From Sipunculus nudus (Eukaryota > Annelida > Sipuncula > Golfingiida > Sipunculidae), in assembly GCA_026874595.1 (NCBI GenBank), contig CM049311.1, forward strand, positions 72,724,453 to 72,788,452: a stretch of 64,000 nucleotides of DNA. The letters are read 5' to 3'. Position 1 is the stretch's first letter. Every line of letters starts with the position of its first letter. A program made the position numbers and the translations under genes. Under the pieces are notes generated by a model. That model ran no database searches and was not told where the DNA came from. It saw only the letters and a program-made list of their open reading frames with translations. This document shows positions 11,705-24,000 of the stretch, in pieces.

Positions 11705-12560
11705 ATAACTAGTGACCCATGGGAAATGACGCTCAGCTGAACTGACACCCAGGTGGTGCATGTATTAATTATTGATGTTATGATCTGGTGATAAATTTGT
11801 TAAGAAACGTTGTACAATGGGTAAGGATGACCCCCAGAGTGCCCAAAATCACGTTTTTGCCCATAGTCCTAAAAAAATGCTAGCTGGGTCTATCTTACTT
11901 ACAGTGTACTCAAATCAAGTTGTTTCACATAACTCACAGAATACAGGTCTTAGTGACCTTATTTTTGATGTCAAAGAAGACATAACAATGACCAACCTTT
12001 ATTACATGGAAGATATTTTAGGTCTATCAATATTTGTGATCTGTCCGACTTCCTGGGTGCTCAACATTTGGGTGTCTGCCTATAGCTAACAGATTATAAA
12101 TCACAGTGACCTAATGTTAGTATTCAAAGGAGACTTTACCAAGGACCTTTCTTTAGGTCATATTAGAAGGTTTGAGGTGCAATAATAAAGTTGTGTGCCC
12201 TACCTCACTGTCTGTTTGCTCATAGTCATATTTGGGGTCAGTCGCTTTCAGGATAAAGTCACCATGACCTAGTTACAGGTTTCCAAGGTGGTTTGGCCAG
12301 AACCTCCTTAGATGTTGTGTTATAAGATACTAGGCCTAACGGTTAAAATGTGTGTCTTATCTTGCTGTCTGGATGCTTTAAATGATATTTTTGTCCAGTC
12401 CCAGAATATAAGTGATCATGACCTAATTTCAGGTTACCAAGAAAATTTGCCTGAGACGTCTCTGGATATTACATAAGAAAATTATAGGGCTTACGCATAC
12501 AATTTTTACGCATCTGACTTAAGGGTTGTCAAATAATATTTTCCTATAGTTTACAGAATA
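11705..12560 (-). repeat. Element of the GACCCATGGG family with ~180-bp internal units, reverse orientation
   Basis: It starts at GTGACCCATGGG then GACGCTCAGCTGA (reverse of the family-1 end). Degenerate units follow with anchors CATGACCTA(G/A)TT(A/T)CAGGTT, CTTAGATGTTG/CTGGATATTAC and CCTCACTGTCTG / CTTGCTGTCTGG. The open frame at 11817-12089 reads through one unit and is not a gene. Confidence 0.65.
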
Positions 12561-13568
12561 TAGGTTTCCATATCGCGCAGCCCTAGTATTAAATGAGTCG
12601 AAGGCATTTTTACTGTAAATCCAGGTAAAAGCATATCTTCTGAATACGCTGCGACATATACACGGCTATATTCAACAGACAAGTATGATGAAGTTGCCTG
12701 CCGCTCTATCCAGGCGGGAGATGATGTCAAATCCCTAACCAAACACAGGTGACAGTCTTGGGGCAAGTCCCAAGTAATACTGTCCCTTAAGTTTCCTTAA
12801 GGTTTCTTAATCTTATTATTAATGGTGAAGCAGATGTGCGGAGGTGCACGATCTAAAGGTTTAATATGACATAACAGCCGAGTAACATTTAGGTTTATGA
12901 GTAAAGATAATGCTGTCTGCTCTAATGGTATAATGCTGAAAGTTCTCTTTTATAGTATTCCAAGACAAGAAGGTCCTGCGAGGAAGAGGGGAACAGAAGC
13001 AGTCATTATTCTGTACTGCGTACGCCACTTGTACCTTACACGACACTCAGTCACCGTCTTCAGCAGACAAGGGCATTTCCTGACATATGGGTCTAGCTTT
13101 GTACTATAGACTGGTCTGGCTGTGGTTGTTTCATTACGTTTACCACTCCCTCAAAGAACTATCACCAGGTAGGTCAACATTGTATCCCGTCTTGTTTGGG
13201 ACAATATTTAAATTGGCAACGTACATTGATATCTAACGTGGGGAACATCTAAAGATTGGGAGATTATAAGTCGGTTGAATCTGGCTTTTATGTCACCAAT
13301 GATAGAACACAACCTAATAATTTTAGCTTTTTTCCACATATACTGTCATACTTGGTCGAAAGATTCTCCCCATTTACGTCAAAACGAAGTGTTCTTTACG
13401 CCTAGAGTTTAAGGGACCGTACCATACCTGCTGGAAGGGGTTCAGTGATTTCACCTTGATATTCGACTTAAGAGTTGTAAGCTTTAGGATACCAGAGATG
13501 TGACTTCGCACAACCGAAATTCCTCCTAATCATGGAAAAATTAGTCAAGTCTTCTCCGTTCAAAATAT

Positions 13569-13604
<36 letters not shown>

Positions 13605-14689
13605 TATCAAGTCATATATAATGATGCCGCCTCTTTCACCCGAACTGAGTCTGTTAAATGCATTTTTCTCATAAAGAGTGATTTATTTCTGGTTTTCAAT
13701 AAAGCAATTCAGTAACTTATCTCTACATGTGTACCAGAATATCTAACTGAAATGCGGTTAAAGACATATTCCGAGCAAATTTGTGAATCTGGAGACTGGA
13801 GGTCCAGTGAGTCTTCTTTTTAGGTTAAATGCGCACCGTGTAGCTCAGCTAGCTCATAAATAGTAGTTACTTAAACTCGATATATTAGCAAGTTCTCTCA
13901 AGTCATCATCCTCAGCTTTGATTTTGTATATAACCACACTAAAATTATGCTACAACTGTGGGTTGTGTATCACCATCAAGAAGACACAGCTCTATCATGT
14001 AAAGTAAAGAACTGAACGAGGAATGCAGTACAAATTATCACCTGCGTAATGTAAATAGAAAAGTTTTAAATTTTAAATTTGCATGTTAATTATCTTTATA
14101 TCGGGTTTGGGTTTGCACTTTTCCACCTCCTCACACATATGGACATTCTCACATTGTCAGTGTTTTACAACCACATTTTCTTCTCTTGATAAATGTAAAC
14201 AATCTAACCACACATTTCACTATTGAATACAAAAAAAAAACCAGAAGCATGTCCCTATATATATAGCACAAGAGTAACATCTAGTTTCCTCCAGTAATTC
14301 TAAAGTCATCATCCATACTTTTTCTTTGCATGAACCATATACATCTGCCTGGCTAGCAAGAAAGTAAATGAAAAAGAAGAGAGGATTGTGTTAACAAGGA
14401 CTGGCGATTATGACATGGTGGGTCATTCCAGAGATATTTCTAAATAATAACACGTGTTAATATTGTACAAGGAATTGTGTATCACAAAGAAGAAAGCAAA
14501 CGATATTTTGTTGTGTTAACCATGTCTATGTTAACCACCTAATTACAAGGATGCTACAAATAATTCGAAAAAAGGTAATAAAAAAAATTAGCCGTGACAA
14601 CCCGACTCAGTAGGCAATCGGAAAATTGGGCTAGTAAGCCTACTCGAGTCGTGATACAAGTTATATCTAGGAATGTATCGCAGTGGTCT
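12561..14689. other. No gene seen; (TA)n at 13573-13601
   Basis: Mixed AT-rich sequence. It contains a (TA) run of about 29 bp. Open frames at 12551-12766 and 12897-13109 lack any recognisable domain, and only the latter begins with ATG. I see nothing else I can support. Confidence 0.35.
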
Positions 14690-15150
14690 TGCATCAGGTT
14701 GCATTCATATCGTGATAAACGGCCCAAAATCTCAATATTATGCTAAAAATAATGAATTTACACAATAGTATACATGTGAGCTCACAACCCAAACTGAAAC
14801 ACCTTCTCCATGGAAACGGGTCATTGCTAGTATCGCCTGCAAGCTGCCTGTGTCCTGTTACCCATGCGAGCCATGCTTGTGTTCAAGCGGTCATATATTC
14901 AATAAACACGCCAAAGGGTTTGCCAACGTGCTGGGATTAAACGTAATTTTTTATATTATTAGAAAGTACACAAAAAATGCTAACGATTGGTCTGATTTAT
15001 GTTGATTGACAGTTTACCTGTAGGCCATGAAGTATTGTCAGAAATGATGAAAATATTTGCAACTTCATTAATGCGTTCCTCAGACATAGATGTAATGACA
15101 CTCTGACGCTAGTAATTTGGTCGTAATGCCAGAGGGTCGATATGATGCTA
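14690..15150. repeat. Repeat copy, inverted relative to 1170-1660
   Basis: Inverted partner of 1170-1660. The open frame at 14740-14940 (plus) begins with ATG and translates to SSQPKLKHLLHGNGSLLVSP-like sequence, matching the frame in the other copy, then stops earlier. The pair may be a decayed conserved element, and no protein family is recognised. Confidence 0.7.
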
Positions 15151-15488
15151 ATAAATATTATGAGGTAAATAAGGAAAATTACCTATTCTATATGTTGATA
15201 CACCGTTGTAAAAATACACGTATATCATGTTTATAATATTTAACGCGTAAATGCTTTTCGAAAAAGTTCACAAAAATTATAAGGTTGTCGACATAAGCAT
15301 TCCCAATAAGATTCCACTGAGAGAGAGAGAGAGAGAGAGAGAGGTAAAAATTACCGAATTCACAAACGAGAAACGTATTTAAATGAACTCTCAACAACTA
15401 GTGGTAAGATACCAAAACTGTTTGCAAACCCTAAAGATAATTTCTTCCACTGTGTTTAGGTGATAGCAATTGTGTGACAGGAATTAAC

Positions 15489-15545
<57 letters not shown>

Positions 15546-15639
15546 GTGTGGATATTTATTTATTTATTCTTATTGGTGTATCTCATCTCTTATTTTCCAG
15601 ATTGATTCTATGTACTGCTCCTTACCCAGAACGCATCAC
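15151..15639. repeat. Simple repeats: (GA)n 15319-15343, (TA)27 15491-15544
   Basis: A short GA microsatellite and a 54-bp perfect TA microsatellite lie in otherwise featureless sequence. The minus-strand open frame at 15188-15397 reads through the GA tract. Confidence 0.9.
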
Positions 15640-16640
15640 GCATTCAACGGATATTGACACGGTAAACTGATTATTGCGACCACCTTAATTTTTTTCAAAT
15701 TTTACGCATTTTCGTCTCTATTTTTAAGACCTTCAAATGAAAAGGTCCAGCCGTTATCAGGGCATAAACCGTGACCGTTTGACTTCTAACTGTACATCCA
15801 GGGAGGTAATAAGGAAATCTCTCTGGAAACCTGAAATTAGGTCATGGTCACCTTTATTTTGCAAGCTTCTGGATTAAGACATGATTTTAATCACTCATAG
15901 AATCAGACAGACCATAACACTTTAATGTTGGACCTAGAATCTTTTATCTTAAAATCCATAGCCGTCCTACAAAAATCTCTGTGGATACCTGAATTTAGGT
16001 CAATGCGACATTACTTCTCCAATTGATGGGGCCTGTTTTTGCAAGGCAGAATAATAAAATAAAATGATACAAAAGTTGCAGTAACTTAATAACTCATGCA
16101 TTTGTTGCCATAACTTTCGCAATTATGTACAGCATCATCAGTTCCAAAAGACTGGTGGCGCCAACTGTATTTTTTATGTCTGAGACTGCCATGCAAAATC
16201 ATTTCTTAACAATGGTTTTATCTAGTGTCGTGCAACATTATCTGTTTATTAATCATGAAATGTTTTATCAGTTGCTGAAAACTGGTGGCACTGCCTGTGT
16301 TTAGGCATTTTTCTTTATTTGTAGACATTCAAATAGAGCAGTCATATCAGTTTCTTAGCCAAGTTTTCGTCTGGTGTTATGAAACCTAGTTTGTTTAACA
16401 TATAGTGTCATTTTTTCAGCTGTGGTTTCATGAAGTGTCCTGAAACCAAGTATGCTTATTGATAATATTTTTTTTTTCAAATTCCTTAGAATTGATGGCC
16501 CTATCTTATTTTTTTTAAATCTTTTATGTATGTATTTTAGGCTCTAAATGAAAGCAATCATATCAACTAATCCCTCTCTAGCCCCTTATTATGTCATACT
16601 GTCTTTCCAGTCAGCTGAGCGTCATGACCCATGGGTCAAT
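15640..16640 (+). repeat. Family-1 element, diverged copy
   Basis: Contains TTTTACGCATTTTCGTCTCTA, GGACCTAGAATCTT (about 15931), GAAATTAGGTCA, GACTGGTGGCGCCAACTGTA (about 16150), a second GGTGGCACTGCCTGT unit, and the end CAGTCAGCTGAGCGTCATGA then CCCATGGGTCA at about 16610-16637. The head is truncated or too diverged to place. Confidence 0.8.
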
Positions 16641-16700
16641 TGTTTTTAATCTCAGGTAAATTAAAGTTGTTTTGGCTGTAGGGATGGTTCGTTGTACGCA

Positions 16701-16746
<46 letters not shown>

Positions 16747-17430
16747 CAATAAAACATATCCATAATAACTAGGAAGTCCAACCTTGTTTCTCTGGTGATT
16801 TGAAAAGTCGTCTGTGGGAACCAGGACACTTTGAGATGTAATTGCCGATCTAAGGATACCAGTTTCAGCAAGTTTAAATTCCTGTTAGTGATGAGTGGGT
16901 TGTCATGATAGTTGGCGTGCTAATTGACCCTGATGACCTTTAATGGTTATAGTATCAAGTGGTGCAACCTGCAAGTCCCCTGTTTCTATTATGCAGCTTA
17001 CAAATTACAAATAGCCATTGGCTCATTCTTTAGTAAGACACATATTTACACACAGATAGTCTCATCTCCGCGGTCCATGGGCACTACACCATGGGATAAA
17101 TAATACCCTAACAATAGCAAGTGTAGAGTATGTTTATTCCTCATTTTTTACTCAATGATATGAGAAAGTACTTCCGACAAAAATGGGACACAGAGAACAT
17201 TTTTTATTTGGTATATTTGTACCACAATGATTTGCTACTTGTGAATATCTACATACCTGCTTACGGTAATGATCTCTGGTGGTCCAGAGGATTACATTGC
17301 GGTATGTATGTAGGCTTGTATATATGTAGTTATGGCTGTTTATCCATGGTTTAACATGCCTCCGCTTTTTTTAATTACCGCTTGTATTTTTCTTAGATAT
17401 AGGTTTTGCGGAAATCCCTGTACAATTACA

Positions 17431-17475
<45 letters not shown>

Positions 17476-19597
17476 TCAGTCAATCTGTGGAATCAGTCAT
17501 GGTATGAAATGCTTAAATTTGAGGCATTTTGCGTAATGCCTGAGACCACCAGTCATTGCGTGAAATTACTAAAATGTTCAGTCATTTCACTGAGAATGAA
17601 CGGTTTTAATTACACAAATTGCCTAGCTGCAAATCAGGCAATCTGTGTAACAGGTAAAATAGTGAGATATTTTATCAAGAAGTTATTTCAGTAACTGCTC
17701 AATTGTTTCTCCACTGTGTTGGGTACTATTATGGTATCTCGTATCACTATAGAGCTGTCACATACCAATTAGCAGTAAGTAACAGTGGGAAAAGTCTCTA
17801 TGTTTGTGTTTGTTCAGCGGGGACTGGGAAGGCTCAAAACATCGGTCCCCTTATGTAGCAATAATAATAGTAGGTACTAGCAACATGGAAACCATACACG
17901 AATGCATTAGCTGAGCAGGGGACTAAGAGCTAGAAAGGGAGCAATCGCCAGTGAGTAGCCACAAGGAAACCCTACATCAACTGAGCAGGGGACTAAGATA
18001 CCTTCTACAACAGGTCTCAGGTACCCATCAACAGTGAGTAGCAGTGGGAAAAACTCCATGTATGTGTTAGTTTTGCAGGTCTTTTTGAACAAAGCTTTAA
18101 ATATGGCACATTTATAATCATTAATTACATTTAAAAAAATATTCACTGTGATGAAATATTAAAATCTAACACAAGTTACTCATTTACACATGTTATATTT
18201 CAGTAACGGCATTAGGCCACCTATTCTTATTAAGACTCCTAATTTTTGTGTGTAGCATTAAATGCACGGGTTCTGCAAGCTGTAGAGTTTTCAGCTGTAA
18301 ATTGTAATAGGTATGATCTAAGTAAAGATATATTTAATCCATGAGAAAAAGTAGTTCCATCAAGTACAGATGAATTCAATCTATTATCTCTTGAATTGTC
18401 AACTAGGCTGATTTTCTAATTTAAAATAAAATCATGAAATAAAATATTGAGATAAAACTAGCCAATTGGTGTATATCCTTTGAAGCATTTCAGTCATATC
18501 TCTTGAAGGTGGCTTGGGCTTGCTATGCATAACTGGTACATTTAATCAATCAGGAATATAAGGAAAACTTTCATAGGTGTTTTATATTTAAATAAATAAA
18601 TAAATAAAAGAATAAATCCATAAAATTTAATTTTCAGCCATATGACCATGTTGAACCTATCATGGGATATTTTTTTTTCCTTTACAGTTGCTTTTGTTAA
18701 TCAAATGTATACTTTCATATTATTCTTAGGATTATCACTATATTCCGTATATCGAAATTAAATTGTTTCAGGCCAAACATGGAAGCTCATGTCGACAAAA
18801 GATGGATATTGGGCAATAAGAAGTGACGAGAGGCATTCTTATCAATCTTGATATTAAACGGGAGGGAAAGAATGAAAGTATATAATGTACTGTTTAAAAT
18901 AAAAGGAAAAATTCCTTATAAAAAAAATAACCCGTCCGGCTATAAAAAAAAACGTTGGTTCCTTTTATGTGTACAGCAATATAGGTAATCTTTGATTACA
19001 AGCAACACTGTGTTTTTATTTTAATAACACCCTCTTTTACGTTTTACTTCTGTGTGACGTTTTATTTAGGTTTTCAAATATATTCCTTATTACTATACAG
19101 TAAGACAAGTAATTCATAATATGTCCTGTGGACCTTCCGAAAGAATATTCCTTTACAAGCAGGGATCGTTGGTTTCAAACTGCGTGCACTTTCTTTAGCC
19201 TAAAACTGATATAGTATAAATATAGGTGCTTCAATGGTAACTGCTCTGTAACGTTATGAGGGAACAGCATCTCCCACACCAAGAAGCACGCAAATACTCT
19301 AACTTTGATCAATCAAAACAATCAATCGCTTCATTTAAACTGCGGTAAATTTTAATTCAAAAGTTGCAATCATAAATGAAGTTATATTAAACTATATGTT
19401 ACTTGACTACACAACAGAATGCTTAGCTGGCGCATCATAAAGACCAGAAATTTAGCTCCTATATCCTTTGTCTTTGGCAGTTAATCATTTATTCCAATGA
19501 AACTATTCGTATTGTATACTGATAGATTTTAACACTGATCATATTGTATAGATGCCATGTCGAAGGCACATCTGCCTTTTTACTGATGCTGGGCTTC
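16641..19597. other. No gene seen; simple repeats and a short tandem repeat
   Basis: (CT)20 lies at 16705-16744 and (TA)20 at 17433-17472. At about 17765-18060 a degenerate tandem repeat carries CTGAGCAGGGGACTAAGA at 17912 and 17981 and CAGTGGGAAAA(A/G)(C/T)TC at two places. The rest is AT-rich with no recognisable gene. The plus-strand frame at 17130-17354 has no domain I know. A possible polyadenylation signal for gene 1 (AATAAA on the minus strand) is at 19493-19488. Confidence 0.4.
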
Positions 19598-19939
19598 CTA
19601 TCTGTTGGCTCTTTTAACAGCTTTTTTCACTACCTCCTTTACGCTCTTCAGAGGAACGCTGCTTGGTAATATGTACCATCCCTTCGAGTGAGGACCCGTC
19701 TTCTTCAGCCCAAGTTCGGTCTCAACCGCCCTCTGTGCGAACCGTTCAGCCTTCGCCGTATTCTTACTTTTATATTTTGCAATAAGCCGTGTGCCTGGGT
19801 ATTCCCTTTTAACCTGGCTAAGTCGCTTGTCAGTGTTACTTGAACATCCGATCTTAATCTCTGCACCACCTTTTTCATTCTTTCTTTTCATTATGTAAAT
19901 CAATTTGTTATTTGCACATTCTCCTCTTCTGGTTGCCAT
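19598..19939 (-). CDS. GIY-YIG / T5orf172-like small protein, gene 1
   Basis: A 113-residue basic protein, the whole of which is one domain. Residues 13-17 LIYIM correspond to the GIY motif (Tyr15). Residues 28-31 IKIG take the place of YIG, with Lys where classic members have Tyr, as is common in T5orf172/MUG113 proteins. Arg39 and Glu65 occupy the positions of the catalytic Arg and metal-binding Glu, and GWY (87-89) corresponds to the terminal (E/D)W(F/Y). The tail (VKEVVKKAVKRANR) is a Lys-rich helix. In known families this fold cleaves DNA; activity here is inferred, not shown. The coding part is a single exon starting with ATG. A splice acceptor ends 2 nt upstream, so a 5' UTR intron is likely. 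AATAAA lies about 105 nt after the TAG stop. Relatives are at 49816 and 55999, with fossils at 10072 and 8033. Confidence 0.78.
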   Translation of the reverse strand: MATRRGECANNKLIYIMKRKNEKGGAEIKIGCSSNTDKRLSQVKREYPGTRLIAKYKSKNTAKAERFAQRAVETELGLKKTGPHSKGWYILPSSVPLKSVKEVVKKAVKRANR

Positions 19940-19941
19940 GT

Positions 19942-19966
19942 CTGAAAGTTGAAGAGAAAGATATTT
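19942..19966 (-). promoter_or_regulatory. Splice acceptor directly before gene 1 ATG
   Basis: On the minus strand the sequence TCTTTCTCTTCAACTTTCAG then AC then ATG gives a long pyrimidine tract and CAG ending two bases before the start codon. The pseudogene at 10072-10391 has the same arrangement (TTTTAG, GA, ACG), which supports a real and conserved 5' UTR intron. The matching donor is not identified. Confidence 0.65.
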
Positions 19967-20261
19967 TTATTACACATGCCCAAAAGTGTTATAAAAATAA
20001 TTTTCTAAAACAAATTATTTTGTGTTTTTTTCTGATCATTTAGTCCTCTTTTATTTGTAGAAGGAGCACTATCTTTCATATTACTTTCCATTTTGAAGAG
20101 TGTTGTCTTTCATTCTGTCCAGTTACTGTCATTCGGAAACATGAGGTCAATACTACATTGCATGGTATGCTACATATAAGTGCCTCGGGTGTAATAATTC
20201 TGACATGAAATGTATTTATTTAATAAATGTTATTCCAAAAATCAGGCGCGGATGAAGGGAT

Positions 20262-20396
20262 CCCCCCCCCCCCCGCTCTTAACCAACGACCCTTTTTAGA
20301 CAAATCTTATGCATGACGGTTGTTTTTTGGCTCGAGTCCCCCCCCCCCCTCTCTTAACCAACGACCTTTTTTAACACTTTTATGCATGACAACCTT
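20262..20396 (+). repeat. 75-bp tandem duplication with poly-C
   Basis: Two adjacent copies of a poly-C tract followed by CTCTTAACCAACGACC(C/T)TTTTT and TTATGCATGAC, the first at about 20262 and the second at about 20338. Each keeps a run of 11-14 C. This small duplication lies within block A1. Confidence 0.8.
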
Positions 20397-20635
20397 TGAC
20401 CTTGATTGTCACAGGTTATTACGAAATGCCTTGATACAGTACTAAGGACTGGAGTTTGATTTTCCATCATTTTCCATTTAGTAATGACTTTTCAGCTATC
20501 AGATCTTTGAGCTTAACGGTCTACATGGACTGTTTAGGAATGGATGATTCACATGCCTCTGCGGTATATCACCAAGGAATAGAGCGCACGTACTGAATAC
20601 GTTATCTGCAACTGCTCATAAATATTAATACTTCC

Positions 20636-20643
20636 TGACGTCA
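20636..20643. promoter_or_regulatory. CRE-like palindrome TGACGTCA in block A1
   Basis: TGACGTCA sits next to the AT-rich string CTCATAAATATTAATACTTC. The same combination occurs at 37346-37353 and 40534-40541, with one-base variants at 46354-46361 (TGACGCCA) and 32683-32690 (TGACGTGA). The repeated pairing of the palindrome with a TATA-like segment suggests a core promoter, presumably reading leftward toward gene 1 here. Confidence 0.5.
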
Positions 20644-20737
20644 TGCGAATTACCTGTTGCGGCAAGAATATGTAGTCCTATCAATATTCATTAGATATAT
20701 GGATGGGAATCTAATGGAGGGACTTTCCTAAAAACAG

Positions 20738-21046
20738 TTTTTAGCTCAGCTGACTGAACGTAATCTGAGCTACAACGACCACTCTTTGTCCGTCGTCCCG
20801 ACCATCCGTTTTCCGGGCACAAATCGTAACCGCTGGAACTGATAACCTCTTACTTAACATCCAGAGTGGTCCATGGAAAATCTCCCAGGAAACCTGAAAT
20901 TAAGTCACTGCAGCCTATATTCTCCGGGCTATGGGTCTTGTAATCCCCCCCCCCAATAAAATTAAAAATTTGATACAAAATCTCATGTATCACAATAATT
21001 AATAAATGGATTGCCATGAGGGCCGTGACTCCCGGGTCCCTTGTTT
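20738..21046 (+). repeat. Solo family-1 element (one unit), inserted in block A1
   Basis: It starts TTTTTAGCTCAGCTGACTGA and ends CCGTGACTCCCGGGTCCCTT followed by GTTTT. Inside are GTCCGTCGTCC, TCCATGGAAAATCTC and GAAATTAAGTCACTG. It is absent from the equivalent point in block A2 (about 37430) and A3 (about 46378), where the flanks are continuous into TCTCGCC, so the limits are well defined by comparison. Confidence 0.85.
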
Positions 21047-21050
21047 TGTC

Positions 21051-24000
21051 TCGCCGGGATGTCTGTCGGGGAGTATTTGAGGTTATGTAAATTATAATCG
21101 TGAATTAACACACATTTCTACGCCTGTTCAGGTAATTCTTTTCCCTCTTTTATTCCTACGGCGTTTCATATGTTTTCTTTCCTGACATTAGTCTGTTTGG
21201 GTTATTATTCCATTTTGGTTTATGATAAAGAGACCACGTGAATTCATACTCTATTAAGGCTCTGTCAATTTTTATAAGAAATTGTTACTTTAAAATATCG
21301 TTTACATTGTGATTTTTCTACATGTTACGGTGAATACGCTCGAATCCGGCTACGGCTGATGGGTATAGGCCATAACCGAGGGCATCAATACAGTGTACAC
21401 GATGTACGTAACCAGTCGCAGATGTGCATACATGCTTTATCAGTGTCATCATCATTAGAATCTCGACAAGTTTAAGTCTATAAATTAATAGATAAAACCA
21501 TTGAAAACGAATGCAGTGAAAACATAGTTTTGGAGATACCTTCCATCACTGAGGTAACTGTATACATGCAAGCTTTCCCATTTTACTTTAGGGTTGGCCA
21601 CTTTTTGGAGGGGGCGGGAAGGCTGTATTTGGGATCGAGTTTGTTTATAAAACTATAATATAGGGGACTCTTAAATTCTATGCATGCCACACATACCAGA
21701 GGCCAAAGCGAGGTTAGTAGGGAATAACAAAGACACGTGCTCACTTGTCACAGCAGGAACACATGTGCTGTTACAGTTTAGCTCAGCATGGAAGGTCGTG
21801 TCACAGCCTTTTCTGTTCCTTCATGCTACTCATTTACTAATTGGACATCAGATTTGTTTTTTCAATAGTTTTCATAGGTGATTCGATAGAAAGAAACAGT
21901 GGAAATTACTAATTAATTCATACATCTGGACGAGGGACTCTTTGTGATTGTGTGTTCATATGTTCTTGGTTTGGTCTGCCGTTTGTTATATTTGTTCATA
22001 TAAATATATAAATGAACAACCATTTTAGAACAATGATTTTTAATGATCTGTATCAATTTATAAAGGCACATATTTAAATAGTCCATGCCCTCATTTTGTT
22101 TTGCCTTACCTTTATTATACACATGTCAAGATATTTTAAAATACTGTGCTGTAACACAAAATCTGTGTCCATACACATGCAATTAATTGTACTTTATTAA
22201 ATTAAATAGAAACATAAATAAAAAATGACAGAAGACTACCAACATATTTAACTTGATGGTGACATTGAGCAAAGATCTGCATATAGTTTTTACCAGCCAA
22301 GCATTGATCCCCTTACTGGTTTATAGATAATAGATACATTGGTATGTCTCAATTGGTTGAAGGGGCTTACATTTTATATTACCAAAACTTAATGTCATCA
22401 TTTTATCTCATTGTTACTTGAGGCCCTCTAAGACGGCATCTGCGGGTAGCTTTAAGGCCCTTAAATTACATAGTTGCAAAACAGTTATAGATATATCCCC
22501 ACATGACCAGCCTAGACCCACTGCAATTTAAAGAATATTTAACTCATGCAATTCTTGTGTCACCATTTCCTTTGTTTGTCAATGCAGTTTATGTCACACA
22601 GCTGTAGGACACGCCGTCAGTATATTTTAACTCTTTATTAAAAACAAATATGTAGTTTTAGTATATGACACATTACTTTTTATATTCGATTTATAAAGAA
22701 TTTTTGAAGGATCTAACCTGAGTTAAAAGGTGTGGAGCTGGTGAAGTGTTGAGCATTAATTAAAATAAATATATTAATCCATAATTCATACCTTATATAT
22801 CTTTATATTTTTTTTCTCAAATTATATAAAGTCTTGCGGGGAAAAAGGTGTCATTTATAAAATTCTGTTTCTGCCCATGCACTAATATAATCCTTTTCAT
22901 GCCCAGGAAACTACCATATCACTATCTAATGAGGATATATTTTTTTAAATGACCTGTGACGTAGTGTTTCACTTGACAGCTATGTGTCGGTTATGCCACT
23001 AAAAATACAGTGTATTTTCTATGATTATCATTGGTGCCAGATACAGCATACCTACATCTATATTTTTAAAAGGCCTGTGAATAGAAAACATTTCATAATT
23101 TCATTCCAGAACACTTTTAACCATCACAGAAGCAGACATGTTTCATTTTAGCTTTATTAGTCTTTATTAAGTTAATGACTTCATAATGGCAGTATAAGCA
23201 GCGTACTGCCAAAGTGTTTTGGTGTGTGTGTCACTCTGTGCCTACTGTACATGAAACAAGAAACTTAGTATTAATGTACACAATCAGAGGAACCATGCAC
23301 AGACCACCTTATGCTGTGCCGTATGGAATGTGTATCAATCAGCACCTGTGCCCCGACACTTGTATATCTTGATATTTTAATTGACCTCAGGCAATTAATG
23401 GCATCCTGTGGTTTGATTCATAGCTAGCATAGACCGTAGAGCCAAGTAGATGTGAGCCCAAGGGTCTTTAACTTTATTAAGTTAAGAGTCACTTGAAAGT
23501 ACCTTCCTTACAAGTCGGGTTCACATTGTGCTCATAGCAGCAGATTCCTTTGGATTTATACTTCTTTCGCCGGGATGTCTGTCGGGGAGTATTTGAGGTT
23601 ATGTAAATTATAATCGTGAATTAACACACATTTCTACGCCTGTTCAGGTAATTCTTTTCCCTCTTTTATTCCTACGGCGTTTCATATGTTTTCTTTCCGG
23701 ACATTAGTCTGTTTGGGTTATTATTCCATTTTGGTTTATGATAAAGAGACCACGTGAATTCATACTCTATTAAGGCTCTGTCAATTTTTATAAGAAATTG
23801 TTACTTTAAAATATCGTTTACATTGTGATTTTTCTACATGTTACGGTGAATACGCTCGAATCCGGCTACGGCTGATGGGTATAGGCCATAACCGAGGGCA
23901 TCAATACAGTGTACACGATGTACGTAACCAGTCGCAGATGTGCATACATGCTTTATCAGTGTCATCATCATTAGAATCTCGACAAGTTTAAGTCTATAAA

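Larger units (their letters stand above)
19944..21050 (-). other. Upstream block A1 of gene 1, conserved in three copies
   Basis: The sequence from GAAGAGAAAGATATTTTTAT (19950) onward recurs at 36078 and 44388 with shared anchors: GATCATTTA, TTTGTAGAA(G/A)GA(C/G)CACTA, CCAGTTAC(T/G)GTCATTCG, GTTATCTGCAACTGCT(C/T)AT and TGACGTCA (20636-20643). It probably contains the promoter, a first non-coding exon and an intron of gene 1. A one-unit family-1 element is inserted at 20738-21046. Confidence 0.7.

Noticed and set aside
12551-12766. Minus-strand frame containing SRVYVAAYSED, checked as another GIY-YIG relic
   Set aside because: After the VYV-like string the K(I/V)G, Arg, Glu and WY positions are absent.
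13837-13860. tRNA-like GTGTAGCTCAGCTAGCTC word
   Set aside because: No matching B box or acceptor stem could be found; TAGCTCAGCT also occurs in family-1 heads.
21684-22122. 65- and 69-codon frames recurring in all four array units
   Set aside because: Their conservation is explained by near-identity of the units; one starts at a non-ATG codon and neither has a recognisable domain.
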